Assembly: GCF_032191775.1 (NCBI RefSeq)
Contig: NZ_CP132507.1
Location: 3,373,001-3,437,000, forward strand
DNA length: 64,000 bases
From: Rhodoferax mekongensis
GTDB lineage: Bacteria; Pseudomonadota; Gammaproteobacteria; Burkholderiales; Burkholderiaceae_C
Reading direction: 5' to 3'
How positions within the stretch are numbered: position 1 is the stretch's first letter; each line of letters starts with the position of its first letter. The position numbers and the translations under genes were made by a program. Below are positions 1-7,740 of the stretch, in pieces. The notes under the pieces were generated by a model, which was not told the origin of the DNA, ran no database searches, and was given only the letters and a program-made list of their open reading frames with translations.

Positions 1-2
1 TT

Positions 3-1052
3 TTCAGTCCCCTACAAGTCGGCGCGCTGACTCTGCCCAACCGTTTCGTCCTCGCGCCACTGACCCGCACCCGCGCGGGCTTGGAGCACCTGCCCAATGA
101 CTTGATGGCCGAGTACTACGCCCAGCGCGCAAGCGGCGGCCTGCTGATCACCGAGTGCACCATGGTTCAGGAAGGAACCTCTGCCTTCGTGGCTGAGCCC
201 GGCGTCTACTCCGAAGCGCAAATTGCCGGCTGGAAGAAAACCACCGATGCCGTACACGCCAAGGGCGGCCGCATCTTCATGCAGATCTGGCACGCAGGCC
301 GTGCAGCCCACCCCGGCATCAACGGCGGTGTGCGCACCGTGTCCAGCAGCGCGCTAGCCATTGACGGCGAGATCCACACCCCCGCGGGCAAAGTGCCGCA
401 CGTGGTGCCGCACGCGCTCAGCGTGGAAGAGATCAAGGACATCGTGGCTGCCTTTGCCCAGGGCGCCAAAAACGCCATCGCCGCAGGCTTTGACGGCGTG
501 GAAGTGCATGGCGCCAATGGCTATTTGATTGACCAGTTCCTGCGTGACGGCTGCAACAAGCGCACCGATGCCTACGGCGGCTCATTGGAAAACCGCGCGC
601 GCTTCTTGTTCGAGGTGCTGACGGCCGTAAGCGAAGCCATCGGCTCCGACCGCGTGGGTGTGCGCCTGTCGCCCCTGAACAGTTTTAACAGCATGGTCGA
701 CAGCGATCCCGTGGGCCTGACCGCTTTCCTGGCCGAAAAGCTCAACGACTTCAAGCTGGCCTACCTGCACCTGATGCGTGCGGACTTCTTCGGCGTGCAA
801 AAGGCCGACGTGATGACCGTGGCACGTACGAACTACAAGGGTGTGTTGATCGGCAACATGGGCTACAGCGCGGAAGAGGCTGAGCAAGCGATCAAGGACG
901 GAAAACTGGATGCTGTGGCGTTCGGCAACGCATACATTGCCAATCCGGACCTGCCGGAACGCGTGAAAGCCGGTGCGGCGTTGAACACGCCTGACAGCAG
1001 CACCTACTACACACCAGGTGCACAGGGCTACACCGACTACCCGACGATGTAA
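3..1052 (+). CDS. Alkene reductase, Old Yellow Enzyme family (NemA-like), 5' partial
   Basis: The reading frame is open from base 3 and runs off the left edge, so the first residues of the protein are missing; about 349 residues are visible. The N-terminal FMN-barrel motif SPLQVGALTLPNRFVLAPLT and the later HGANGYLIDQFLRD segment (substrate and FMN-binding His/Asn region) are typical of Old Yellow Enzymes such as NemA/XenB. These are cytosolic FMN proteins that use NAD(P)H to reduce activated C=C bonds, maleimides or nitro groups. The physiological substrate cannot be told from sequence. The near-complete barrel suggests that only a few codons lie outside the window. Confidence 0.93.
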   Translation, partial: FSPLQVGALTLPNRFVLAPLTRTRAGLEHLPNDLMAEYYAQRASGGLLITECTMVQEGTSAFVAEPGVYSEAQIAGWKKTTDAVHAKGGRIFMQIWHAGRAAHPGINGGVRTVSSSALAIDGEIHTPAGKVPHVVPHALSVEEIKDIVAAFAQGAKNAIAAGFDGVEVHGANGYLIDQFLRDGCNKRTDAYGGSLENRARFLFEVLTAVSEAIGSDRVGVRLSPLNSFNSMVDSDPVGLTAFLAEKLNDFKLAYLHLMRADFFGVQKADVMTVARTNYKGVLIGNMGYSAEEAEQAIKDGKLDAVAFGNAYIANPDLPERVKAGAALNTPDSSTYYTPGAQGYTDYPTM

Positions 1053-1109
1053 TCGTCAGGCGGGCACCACCCGGTCAGCACGGCCGGGGGGTGCCTTGGA
1101 AGGCCTGGA

Positions 1110-1373
1110 TTACAGACCTTCGTGACGGTCAGCGGCAGCAAACAACTCCAGCGCGAACTGGGGGTCCGACTTCTGGATGCTGGCAGCAAAGGTACGCAGC
1201 TCTTCCGCTTCTGCAAAGCGGGTCGTGGCTTGCGACTGGGCCGTGCCGAAGGAAACTTGCCACAGGGCTACCGCCAGATTCTTGCCGGCCACCCACAGCG
1301 CCTGCAAGGAAGCGCCCACGGTGGGTTGTGCATTCTGGGGCAGAGAGATTGCGTTGAGTGTCGTGCTGGTCAT
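1110..1373 (-). CDS. Small hypothetical protein (87 aa) under a palindromic operator
   Basis: An 87-residue protein with no family that I recognise. It has no signal peptide; the N-terminal third is polar, the middle is Ala-rich and probably helical, and the end contains IQKSDPQFALELFAAADRHE. I chose the ATG at 1373 because AAGGAGTCC lies just upstream as a strong ribosome binding site; an in-frame start 12 codons earlier would fall in the promoter region. It is divergent from trxC. Its promoter carries two copies of a perfect palindrome, so its expression is probably tightly controlled by a dedicated regulator. Confidence 0.75.
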   Translation of the reverse strand: MTSTTLNAISLPQNAQPTVGASLQALWVAGKNLAVALWQVSFGTAQSQATTRFAEAEELRTFAASIQKSDPQFALELFAAADRHEGL

Positions 1374-1412
1374 GGTGGACTCCTTCAATAAAACCGTGTT
1401 ATGTTGCACCGC

Positions 1413-1442
1413 AGTATAGGGTTAACCCTAGATGCAATGCAA
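1413..1442 (-). promoter_or_regulatory. Predicted sigma-70 promoter of the 1110-1373 gene
   Basis: On the minus strand TTGCAT (1442-1437) and TATACT (1418-1413) are separated by 18 bases, a good match to a -35/-10 pair. The -10 box ends about 40 bases upstream of the ATG. One palindromic operator occupies the spacer and another abuts the -35 box. This is a prediction from sequence only. Confidence 0.5.
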
Positions 1443-1454
1443 GGGTTAACCCTA
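1417..1454. promoter_or_regulatory. Tandem palindromic operator, two copies of AGGGTTAACCCT
   Basis: TAGGGTTAACCCTA at 1417-1430 is a perfect 14-bp palindrome. AGGGTTAACCCT recurs at 1442-1453, with the centres 24 bp apart (a little over two helical turns). The first copy sits in the spacer of the predicted promoter and the second directly upstream of its -35 box, the classic position for a dimeric repressor. The region is shared with the divergent trxC gene, so either or both genes may be controlled. The regulator is not identifiable in the window. Confidence 0.65.
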
Positions 1455-1538
1455 ATACCTGTTGTTTCTTAGGGAGTAAGGCCTAAGTCCTGCCCACCCC
1501 TGCCTTGAGAAACCTGCCCATGACGCCAGCTAAGCGGC

Positions 1539-1985
1539 ATGACTGACGCACTCCACATCGTTTGCCCCCATTGCCACACCACTAACCGCGTGCGTGCCGA
1601 CCAGCTCGGCAGCGCCCCCGACTGCGGCAACTGCAAAGGCGCCCTGTTCACCGGCAAACCGCTGGACCTGACCACGGCCACTTTTGACAAACACCTGAAC
1701 CGCAGCCACATACCGCTGCTGGTGGACTTCTGGGCCCCATGGTGCGGCCCCTGCCGCTCCATGGCCCCCGCCTATGTGGCGGCTACGGCGCAGCTGGAGC
1801 CGCACATCCGCGTGGCCAAGGTAGACACGGAGGCCCAGCAGGCACTGGGCGCGCGCTTCCAGATTCGTAGCATTCCGACGCTGGCTTTGTTTGTGGGTGG
1901 ACGCGAGGTCGCCCGCCAGCCCGGTGCCATGGGCCAAGCCGACATCCTGCGCTGGGTCAAGATGCACCTGCCGGTGCGCAAATAA
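1539..1985 (+). CDS. trxC: Thioredoxin 2 (TrxC)
   Basis: A 148-residue protein with an N-terminal zinc-ribbon (CPHC near residue 9 and CGNC near residue 31) followed by a thioredoxin fold with the active site WCGPC. That architecture defines TrxC/Trx2, a cytosolic disulfide reductase that is oxidative-stress induced in enteric bacteria and whose zinc finger tunes its redox potential. Length matches the family. It is divergent from the small gene ending at 1110, and its upstream region contains the double palindrome. A DnaA-box repeat begins immediately after its stop codon. Confidence 0.95.
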   Translation: MTDALHIVCPHCHTTNRVRADQLGSAPDCGNCKGALFTGKPLDLTTATFDKHLNRSHIPLLVDFWAPWCGPCRSMAPAYVAATAQLEPHIRVAKVDTEAQQALGARFQIRSIPTLALFVGGREVARQPGAMGQADILRWVKMHLPVRK

Positions 1986-2135
1986 TTGAAAAAACTTACC
2001 CCAAGCGCCTGTGGGCTGTTGTGTGGATAAGCGTGTTTACAAGCGGCGAAATCCGCGCCGGCATTGGGTTTGACAAGCGCGCCCAAAAAACAGGCAGTGC
2101 AAAAGCACTCGCTTGCAGGCACAAAAACCTGTGGT
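1986..2135 (+). repeat. DnaA-box intergenic repeat, copy E1
   Basis: First of four related intergenic elements. It begins right after the trxC stop with TTGAAAAAACTTACCCC, carries the perfect DnaA box TGTGGATAA (reverse complement TTATCCACA) at 2022-2030, continues with GTGTTTACAAG and CCGC, and ends with ACAGG...CCTGTGGTA, which can fold back. Compared with copy E2, both ends and the box are conserved while the intervening bases vary. Confidence 0.8.
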
Positions 2136-2226
2136 AGGGGCGGATGCGCACAATGACAAATTGGCTTGGGTTACCCAAGTCGGTTAACCTCGCCGCCTCA
2201 CACAATGAACCCCACAGGACTTTTCC

Positions 2227-2475
2227 ATGAAAAAACTCAACGTCACCATCAAGCTGGAAATGTCGGTACCGGACGACTGGTCGCTGGTCGAAACCTCGGA
2301 AGGCACCCCGGTGCTGAGCCTGCCCAATGGCCAGTTTCTGGACATCGCCATCGAACCCCTGTTTGCCGCTGACCCGGAAGACACCTGGAGCAGCACCGAA
2401 AGCGAAGACGAGCTGAACGACATTCTCGACATGGTCGAGAGCGAAGAAGTCAGCTACGAATTCGTCACTCACTAA
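2227..2475 (+). CDS. Small acidic hypothetical protein (82 aa)
   Basis: An 82-residue protein starting MKKLNVTIKLEMSVPDDW and ending with a strongly acidic stretch (SSTESEDELNDILDMVESEE). It has no signal peptide or membrane segment and I do not recognise the family. AGGA seven bases before the ATG supports the start. The spacing and conserved-looking start suggest a real gene. It lies between DnaA-box repeat E1 and the DUF938 methyltransferase, 25 bp upstream of the latter and in the same direction, so the two may be co-transcribed. Confidence 0.7.
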   Translation: MKKLNVTIKLEMSVPDDWSLVETSEGTPVLSLPNGQFLDIAIEPLFAADPEDTWSSTESEDELNDILDMVESEEVSYEFVTH

Positions 2476-2500
2476 GCCCACACCCACCGCTGCAAGTGCC

Positions 2501-3142
2501 ATGGCTCAACCAGACCACAGCCCCTCTGCCGAACGCAACAAGCAACCTATTCTGGAGGTGCTGCAATCCCTACTGCCCCCCAGCGGCCGGGCGCTGGAGA
2601 TTGCGTCGGGCACCGGGCAACACGTGGTCTGGTTTGCCCGGCACCTGCCGCAATGGATCTGGCAGCCGACTGAGGTGCACCGCGGCGCGCTCTACAACAT
2701 TGAAGTGCGTGCCAGCGAAGCAGACCTTGGCAATATTGAAATTGCGCAGCAGCTGGATGTGTGCCATGAGCCCTGGTTTGACACCGACTCCGAACTGACC
2801 GGTCCCTATGACCTGCTGCTGTGCATCAACATGCTGCACATTGCGCCATGGTCCGCCTGCGGTGCACTCATGCGAGGCGCGGCGCAACACCTGGCCGAGG
2901 ACGGCGTGTTGGTGACCTACGGGCCCTACTTCGAAGCCGGCATCACTCCGACCACTAGCAATATTGAATTCGACGCCAGCCTGCGGACCCATGACCCCAG
3001 TTTCGGCATTCGGGAGCTCGATGACGTGACTGCCGAAGCGGCACGTGCGGGCTTGCAACTGAAATCACGCCATGAAATGCCGGCCAACAACCTGCTACTG
3101 GTGTGGGGCCTCAAAGACCCAGTGCGTCGTACACCCGGATAG
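2501..3142 (+). CDS. DUF938-type SAM-dependent methyltransferase
   Basis: A 213-residue class I methyltransferase-like protein. The opening AERNKQPILEVL and the SAM-binding loop EIASGTGQHVVWFA near residues 31-44 match the DUF938 family, which has a Rossmann methyltransferase fold and no established substrate. Later it shows INMLHIAPW, the acceptor-side motif of the family. The 3' end overlaps the convergent exonuclease gene by 32 bp, so there is no room for a separate terminator. Confidence 0.85.
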   Translation: MAQPDHSPSAERNKQPILEVLQSLLPPSGRALEIASGTGQHVVWFARHLPQWIWQPTEVHRGALYNIEVRASEADLGNIEIAQQLDVCHEPWFDTDSELTGPYDLLLCINMLHIAPWSACGALMRGAAQHLAEDGVLVTYGPYFEAGITPTTSNIEFDASLRTHDPSFGIRELDDVTAEAARAGLQLKSRHEMPANNLLLVWGLKDPVRRTPG

Positions 3143-3752
3143 CAGCATAGGCGTCATTGGCCGCGTAAACCAGCTGCCCCTCTGTCAGGCGCGGTGCAGC
3201 CCAGTTGCTGGTTGCTGCCTTCTTGCTCTTGATGAACCGCTGGTTGAACAAGACCGCTACGGCGCCTTTGACGCCCATGTCCTTGCGGTAGCCCCGCTCG
3301 CGGAACACATGGTTCAACTCCAACACGCCCACCGGCTCTACCCCCAGCTTGTGCAGGATGCGTTTGCGGTCATCCCCCAAACCAAAACCTGCTTTCACCA
3401 CCCCTGGCAAGGCCATCAACTGCGCAGCCACCGCCCTGCATTCGGGGTCATGCAACTGGAACACCCAGGCGCGCTGTGGCGTGGACAACTGCAGCACATG
3501 GGGGCCATCTGACAACTCACCAACCTTGAAGGTGGGCTTGGACTCGGTGTCGAAGCCCCAGGCGCGGGCAGAGCGCAGCTCTTCCAGCGCTGCCAGTGCC
3601 TGCGGACCGGTGCTGACCAGCGTGATGCGGTCCAGCCCCAAGCGGCTGAATTCGGGCAGCAGGGCAATAGCGTCTTTGTCGGGCGTAGGGTGCTGTTCGC
3701 GAGGGTGATGTTGCATGGGGCGTATCATCGCCCACCTGCCACCCTTTGGCAT
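3111..3752 (-). CDS. 3'-5' exonuclease domain protein (RNase D / DEDDy type)
   Basis: A 213-residue protein with the DEDDy exonuclease motifs in order: Exo I GFDTES (Asp and Glu, near residue 70), a central Asp region (GLGDDRKRI) and Exo III YAANDAYAAIRVY. It lacks the HRDC domains of full-length RNase D, so it is a stand-alone exonuclease domain acting on RNA or DNA ends. Starts at 3752, 3728 or 3716 are all possible, since none has a convincing ribosome binding site. It overlaps the DUF938 gene tail to tail. Confidence 0.82.
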   Translation of the reverse strand: MPKGGRWAMIRPMQHHPREQHPTPDKDAIALLPEFSRLGLDRITLVSTGPQALAALEELRSARAWGFDTESKPTFKVGELSDGPHVLQLSTPQRAWVFQLHDPECRAVAAQLMALPGVVKAGFGLGDDRKRILHKLGVEPVGVLELNHVFRERGYRKDMGVKGAVAVLFNQRFIKSKKAATSNWAAPRLTEGQLVYAANDAYAAIRVYDALGL

Positions 3753-3802
3753 GAACGACCTGCCGGCTGCATTTCAGCGGCCGCGCGCCCCAGGACCTCC
3801 CC

Positions 3803-4129
3803 ATGAAAAAAACATTCCCCCTTCACGTTGAAGGCAAGCACCCCGACCGCCTGCTGGATGCCACCAAGCACGAAATCCGCAAATACATGAAGCGCGAACG
3901 CAACCGCGCCTTGCCTGAAGGCGTGGATTTCTGGGACTTTGACTGCCGCTTCGGCGCGACCGAACAGGACGCTGTGGTGGCCCACTCTGCCGAGCTGATC
4001 GGCCTGGTCGACGCCATTGCCAAAGAAGGCGGCAAGCAGTTCTATATCGAGATCCTGGCCAAACACGGTGTGCGCAAGCCGCGGGATCCGGCAGCCGGGT
4101 CGACGATTGCCAACTTCCTGGAAGAGTGA
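3803..4129 (+). CDS. DUF6172 family protein
   Basis: A 108-residue cytosolic protein. The combination HEIRKYMKRERNRALPEGVD followed by FWDFDCRFG is, from memory, the signature of the DUF6172 family found in many proteobacteria. Function is unknown; the basic helix KYMKRERNR could contact nucleic acid. It starts ATG AAA AAA after GGACCTCCCC. DnaA-box repeat E2 follows about 50 bp downstream. Confidence 0.75.
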   Translation: MKKTFPLHVEGKHPDRLLDATKHEIRKYMKRERNRALPEGVDFWDFDCRFGATEQDAVVAHSAELIGLVDAIAKEGGKQFYIEILAKHGVRKPRDPAAGSTIANFLEE

Positions 4130-4182
4130 TTTAGGTCTAGCACAGACCAGCCATGGCTTGAGCGCGCGCGGGGCAAAAAAAG

Positions 4183-4334
4183 TTGAAAAAAACTTACCCC
4201 AATCCCATGTGGACTGCATTGTGGATAAGCGTGTTTACAAGACCCGAAAGCCGCACCAGCATTGGCTTGGGACACGATGCCAAAAAAACAGGCAGCCATA
4301 AAGCCCCTGTTTTGGCGACCGTTTTTCTGTGGTA
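4183..4334 (+). repeat. DnaA-box intergenic repeat, copy E2
   Basis: Second copy, between the convergent ends of the DUF6172 and diguanylate cyclase genes. TTGAAAAAAACTTACCCC starts it, and TGTGGATAAGCGTGTTTACA (box at 4220-4228) is identical to E1 over 19 of 20 or more bases. A hairpin follows, CCAAAA/CAGG pairing with CCTG/TTTTGG (about 4280-4316). It ends with CTGTGGTA like E1. The hairpin may also act as a weak terminator. Confidence 0.8.
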
Positions 4335-4341
4335 ACAGGTA

Positions 4342-5898
4342 TCAACCGGACGCCATCACAGCCCGCCCCTTGCCAGCACCTTTGGCGGCGTAGAGCGCCC
4401 GATCTGCAGCGACCATGAGCGTCTTCATTTCGGTACCGTGGCGGGTAAAAAGTGCCACACCAATGCTCACCCCCAAGGGCAAGCCGACTCCGGGATAGGG
4501 CGCTGACAGCACTTCGACCAGCCGTTCAGCACTCTGCATGGCCGCCTCGGCCGACACATCGGACAGCAGAATGATGAATTCGTCCCCCCCGATACGGGCC
4601 GCCACATCCGAGCCACGAATGGTTTGACCGATCCGCAGGGCGACGGTCTTGAGGACCTCGTCGCCCGTGGAATGACCCAGGCTGTCGTTGACGGCCTTGA
4701 ATCCGTCCAGGTCCAGCGCCAACAGGGCCAGCTCGCTGTCACGCCTTAGGGCCAAGGACATGCTGCGCTGTGCCAGCTCATCAAACAGCAGGCGGTTGGG
4801 CAGCTCGGTCAGCGCGTCGTGCTGGGCAAAGAACTTCACCTTGCGCATGGCGTCGGCCGCCTGCAGCATTGCCGTACCCACGGCCTGGGCCTCTTGTAGT
4901 TCTAAATTCGGCAGGGTGATGTCGTCCCCACGGCCGAGTGCCAAGGCGGCATCATTGAGCTCACCGACGGAAGAGAGCACTTTCAGACCGGCGCGGCGAG
5001 CCAGCCATAGCCCCAGCATGAGTGCCGCCAACAGGCCCGCCATCACCTGCGCGAGCTGCATGAGAAGTTCCCGATGCAATTCTTGCTTGGGCGCACCGCT
5101 CACCACCGTCCAGCCCCACAAAGGTGAGGTGCTGAAAGCGGTGAACACAGGAATGTTCTCTTTGGTGACCGACTCCATAAACCCCGAGTCACGCTGCGTG
5201 AGCATGTTGGCCAATTCCGGCACGGCCTTCTGCCCCAAAAAACGTTCGGGTTCGCGTGAGCGCCCCACAATCGTCCGGCTGCTGTCCAACACCGCTACCA
5301 GCCATCCCTCAGGCACGGGGTGGCGGGCAATGATTTTGTTGATCCGCTCGGGTGTGAGCCCGATGTTGAGGCTGTAAATCACCTTGCCGCCAGACACCAC
5401 CGGTACCCCCATTGCAATGATCTGCGCCTTGGTGGTCACGCCAATGAACATGTCTGTCAGCACCGTAGTCTGCGAATCAAACACCTTGCCCAGTTGGGTA
5501 GGCGTTCCGCGAGTCGGCAGAGGGGCACCGAACGGAAGCAGAGTATTCAGCACTTGCCGCCCCTCACGGTCTGTCAGGATGTAATTCAGTACCGATCCTG
5601 AACCCAAGGCTTGGGTAGCCCGCTGGTGAAAGCCCCGCAAATTGCCGCTCTCCAGCTCTGGGGCGGTAGCCAGCGTTTTGAGCGCCGACTCGATGGCGGC
5701 CATCTCTCGCTCGAGATCGGATTGGATGGCACGGGCGACCCATACTGTTTGCTGTTCCACGCTCTCGCGTTGCAGGCGGTAGTTGGCATAAGCCAACAAC
5801 ATGCCTACAAGGGCCGTAGGCAAAACACTGAAGACCACCAGCATCTGCAAGGCACGCCGCAGCGACACACTGCGACGCACACGAATCCTGTTTGGCAT
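4342..5898 (-). CDS. Membrane diguanylate cyclase with periplasmic sensor domain
   Basis: A 518-residue protein: an N-terminal membrane helix (about residues 17-38), a roughly 230-residue periplasmic sensor region that looks like a double Cache domain, a second membrane helix (about 283-300), a HAMP-like linker and a C-terminal GGDEF domain. The catalytic motif is intact (RIGGDEF), and RGSD five residues before it is a product-inhibition I-site. It should make cyclic di-GMP from two GTP in response to an extracellular ligand. No EAL domain is present. DnaA-box repeats flank it on both sides (E2 at its 3' end, E3 upstream). Confidence 0.92.
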   Translation of the reverse strand: MPNRIRVRRSVSLRRALQMLVVFSVLPTALVGMLLAYANYRLQRESVEQQTVWVARAIQSDLEREMAAIESALKTLATAPELESGNLRGFHQRATQALGSGSVLNYILTDREGRQVLNTLLPFGAPLPTRGTPTQLGKVFDSQTTVLTDMFIGVTTKAQIIAMGVPVVSGGKVIYSLNIGLTPERINKIIARHPVPEGWLVAVLDSSRTIVGRSREPERFLGQKAVPELANMLTQRDSGFMESVTKENIPVFTAFSTSPLWGWTVVSGAPKQELHRELLMQLAQVMAGLLAALMLGLWLARRAGLKVLSSVGELNDAALALGRGDDITLPNLELQEAQAVGTAMLQAADAMRKVKFFAQHDALTELPNRLLFDELAQRSMSLALRRDSELALLALDLDGFKAVNDSLGHSTGDEVLKTVALRIGQTIRGSDVAARIGGDEFIILLSDVSAEAAMQSAERLVEVLSAPYPGVGLPLGVSIGVALFTRHGTEMKTLMVAADRALYAAKGAGKGRAVMASG

Positions 5899-5975
5899 GT
5901 TGTACCTGCCTTTGTAGTTGTTGAACCTTCCCTGCTGCCACTATGGCAGAAGGTCCGACTTGCAACAACCCGTAA

Positions 5976-6118
5976 GACAAAAAACTTACCCCATTCCCGT
6001 GTGGGCCACGCTGTGGATAACACGAGGTACAAGCCGCGAAATCCGCGCCAGTATTGGGCTGCGACACGATGCCTAAAATTTAGGCAAATTCACGTCTCTC
6101 CAAAATGAAAAATCTGTG
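5976..6118 (+). repeat. DnaA-box intergenic repeat, copy E3
   Basis: Third copy. AAAAAACTTACCCCA is followed by CCGTGTGGGC, the DnaA box TGTGGATAA at 6012-6020, a diverged GAGGTACAAG in place of GTGTTTACAAG, then CGCGAAATCCGCGCCAG shared with E1 and GACACGATGCC shared with E2. Its tail is the GCCTAAAATTTAGGC hairpin and an AAAAATCTGTG stretch resembling the CTGTGGTA ends of E1 and E2. Confidence 0.75.
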
Positions 6119-6199
6119 ATTTGTCAATGAGGGAAAGTTTTGTGTTAGCACTTTTTGAAATTCGGTGTAGCTGAAGAAAACGACGTCAAACTGCATCGC

Positions 6200-6280
6200 A
6201 TTACCCCCGAAAACTGTGCGCCACTTTGTGGATAACTATGTTTACAAGCCCCAAAACCCGCACCAACAGGGGCTTTGCAG
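6200..6280 (+). repeat. DnaA-box intergenic repeat, copy E4 (shorter, diverged)
   Basis: Fourth and most diverged copy. TTACCCC (6201-6207), TGTG, the DnaA box TTGTGGATAA (box 6227-6235), then TGTTTACAAG and CCGCACCA in the same order and spacing as the others. The 5' A-tract and the terminal hairpin are missing or unrecognisable. It lies about 90 bp before the DsbG-like start codon, in its likely promoter region. Confidence 0.65.
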
Positions 6281-6367
6281 AGGGTGCCTGTAAAGTAGCC
6301 ACTGCGGGAACCATTGCCGCTTTCACCGACTCTACCCCCGCTGACACTTTTACAACCTGCTACACCT

Positions 6368-7003
6368 ATGTCCATGATGTCTTTGCCTACCGCCCACCCG
6401 GCTTCTCCTGATCGCAACCGCCTTCGCCTGTTGGCCCTGCCCATGGCATTGGCGCTGGGCAGTTTGGTCGCTTGCGGCAAACAAGAAGAAGCCGGCACCA
6501 AGCCTGCGGAGAAAGCCTCTGCCCTGGCACCTGCACAGGCTTACGAAAAGATCGCCGCTGAGGGCAAAGGCTTCACCGTGGGTGCCATGATGGCGGCCAA
6601 CCCGGTGTATGTGTTGTTTGACCCCCAGTGCCCGCATTGCGGCCACCTGTGGCAATCCTCCCAGGCCTTGTTGCCCAAGGCAAAGTTTGTGTGGATCCCC
6701 GTGTCCTTCATCAACGGAAAGAGCGCGCCTCAAGGCGCGGCCATCCTGAGTGCATCCAACCCGGCGGAATTCATGGCAGCTCATGAAAGCTCCATCCTCG
6801 CCGGCACAGGCGGCGCCCCCCTGCCCGCGTCGGTGGCACCTGAGGTAGAAGCCATCATCAAGGCCAACACCGAGCTGTTCAACAAGCTGGCGGTGGAATC
6901 TGTGCCCTATGTGGTGGCCAAAAACATCAAGTCCGGTCAGGTAGTCACCAACGCAGGCGCCATGGAGACCGCGGCACTTGCCGAGTTTCTGGGCGTGAAC
7001 TAA
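6368..7003 (+). CDS. DsbG/DsbA-like thioredoxin-fold lipoprotein
   Basis: A 211-residue protein. After a basic start (DRNRLRLL) it has a hydrophobic signal ending in a lipobox, SLVAC, so it should be lipid-anchored and periplasmic. The mature part has a thioredoxin-like active site DPQCPHCGH (CPHC) and the later VESVPYVV, equivalent to the cis-proline loop. It probably acts as a periplasmic thiol:disulfide oxidase or isomerase of the DsbG/DsbA type. I chose the ATG at 6368 because it gives a normal lipoprotein signal; upstream ATGs at 6314 and nearby would make an overlong leader. Confidence 0.85.
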   Translation: MSMMSLPTAHPASPDRNRLRLLALPMALALGSLVACGKQEEAGTKPAEKASALAPAQAYEKIAAEGKGFTVGAMMAANPVYVLFDPQCPHCGHLWQSSQALLPKAKFVWIPVSFINGKSAPQGAAILSASNPAEFMAAHESSILAGTGGAPLPASVAPEVEAIIKANTELFNKLAVESVPYVVAKNIKSGQVVTNAGAMETAALAEFLGVN

Positions 7004-7008
7004 AAGCG

Positions 7009-7683
7009 CTACAGCACTGCGTAACGGCCGGGGCGGTGGTTGACCGCGATGAACAGGTTCATCACCACCGCCGCCAACACGGAGTACGCCACGCGCACCG
7101 GGTCGACCACTGTCAACGCCAGCAGCACGATGGTGCAGTCCATGCCCATTTGCACCATGCCGGCGCGCCAACCACGCGCGCGCTGCAGGTACAGCGACAC
7201 GATGGTGGCACCACCCAGACTGGCACGGTGACGCGCCAGAAACAAGCACCCCGAGCCCAGCAGCAGGCCGCCCAGCACGGCCGCATAGGCGGGATGCAAC
7301 CGCTCAATGGCAAACAGGCGTGGCGACCATTCGGCCATGGCTGACAAAAACGTGATGGCCACGAAGGTCTTGACCGTGAATTCCCGCCCCATGCGTTGCC
7401 AGGCAAACCAGTAAAACGGCAGGTTGATCAAAAAGAACAGCTTGCCCAGGCTCACCCCGGTGGCGTAATGCAGCACAAACGCCGCACCGGCCGTACCGCC
7501 GGTGAGCAAGCCGGCCTGCCCGAACAGGATGAGCGCCAAGCTCACAAACAAGGTGCCGGTAAAGATGGCCTGCGCATCCTCAAACAAGGTGTGCTGCTGC
7601 ACATCGCCTTGCAGGGCGGCAGGCAGATCAACCGGCCCGCTGGCGGGCTTGTCGGGAGGGGATAGAGGCATGGAAGAAGACAT
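7009..7683 (-). CDS. YitT family membrane protein
   Basis: A 224-residue integral membrane protein with about six hydrophobic segments and the signature GQAGLLTGGTAGAAFVLHYATG. That is the YitT/DUF161 family, whose transported substrate is unknown. The N-terminal 40 residues are cytosolic and proline-rich. A second YitT gene with the same motif order lies at 48539-49150, so this is one of two paralogues in the window. It is convergent with the DsbG-like gene, with five bases between the stops. Confidence 0.88.
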   Translation of the reverse strand: MSSSMPLSPPDKPASGPVDLPAALQGDVQQHTLFEDAQAIFTGTLFVSLALILFGQAGLLTGGTAGAAFVLHYATGVSLGKLFFLINLPFYWFAWQRMGREFTVKTFVAITFLSAMAEWSPRLFAIERLHPAYAAVLGGLLLGSGCLFLARHRASLGGATIVSLYLQRARGWRAGMVQMGMDCTIVLLALTVVDPVRVAYSVLAAVVMNLFIAVNHRPGRYAVL

Positions 7684-7740
7684 GAACCGGACTGAGCAAG
7701 CATTGTGCCGCCCGCCGCGCCACGGCGGTTGACACGCGCC

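Larger units (their letters stand above)
5899..6367. other. 469-bp divergent intergenic region with repeats E3 and E4
   Basis: No protein-coding gene is evident here. The region separates the divergent diguanylate cyclase and DsbG-like genes. It holds two DnaA-box repeats, centred near 6016 and 6231, and a perfect 7-bp-arm hairpin, GCCTAAA-A-TTTAGGC, at 6071-6085. The stretch 6100-6190 is clearly more AT-rich than its surroundings, and both promoters must lie within it. Confidence 0.7.

Noticed and set aside
1996-6290. Similar short minus-strand peptides (CKHAYPQ-like) across all four DnaA-box repeats
   Set aside because: They follow from the repeat's DNA similarity. Between E1 and E2 many differing codons are non-synonymous, there is no consistent start or ribosome binding site, and the conserved bases centre on the DnaA box.
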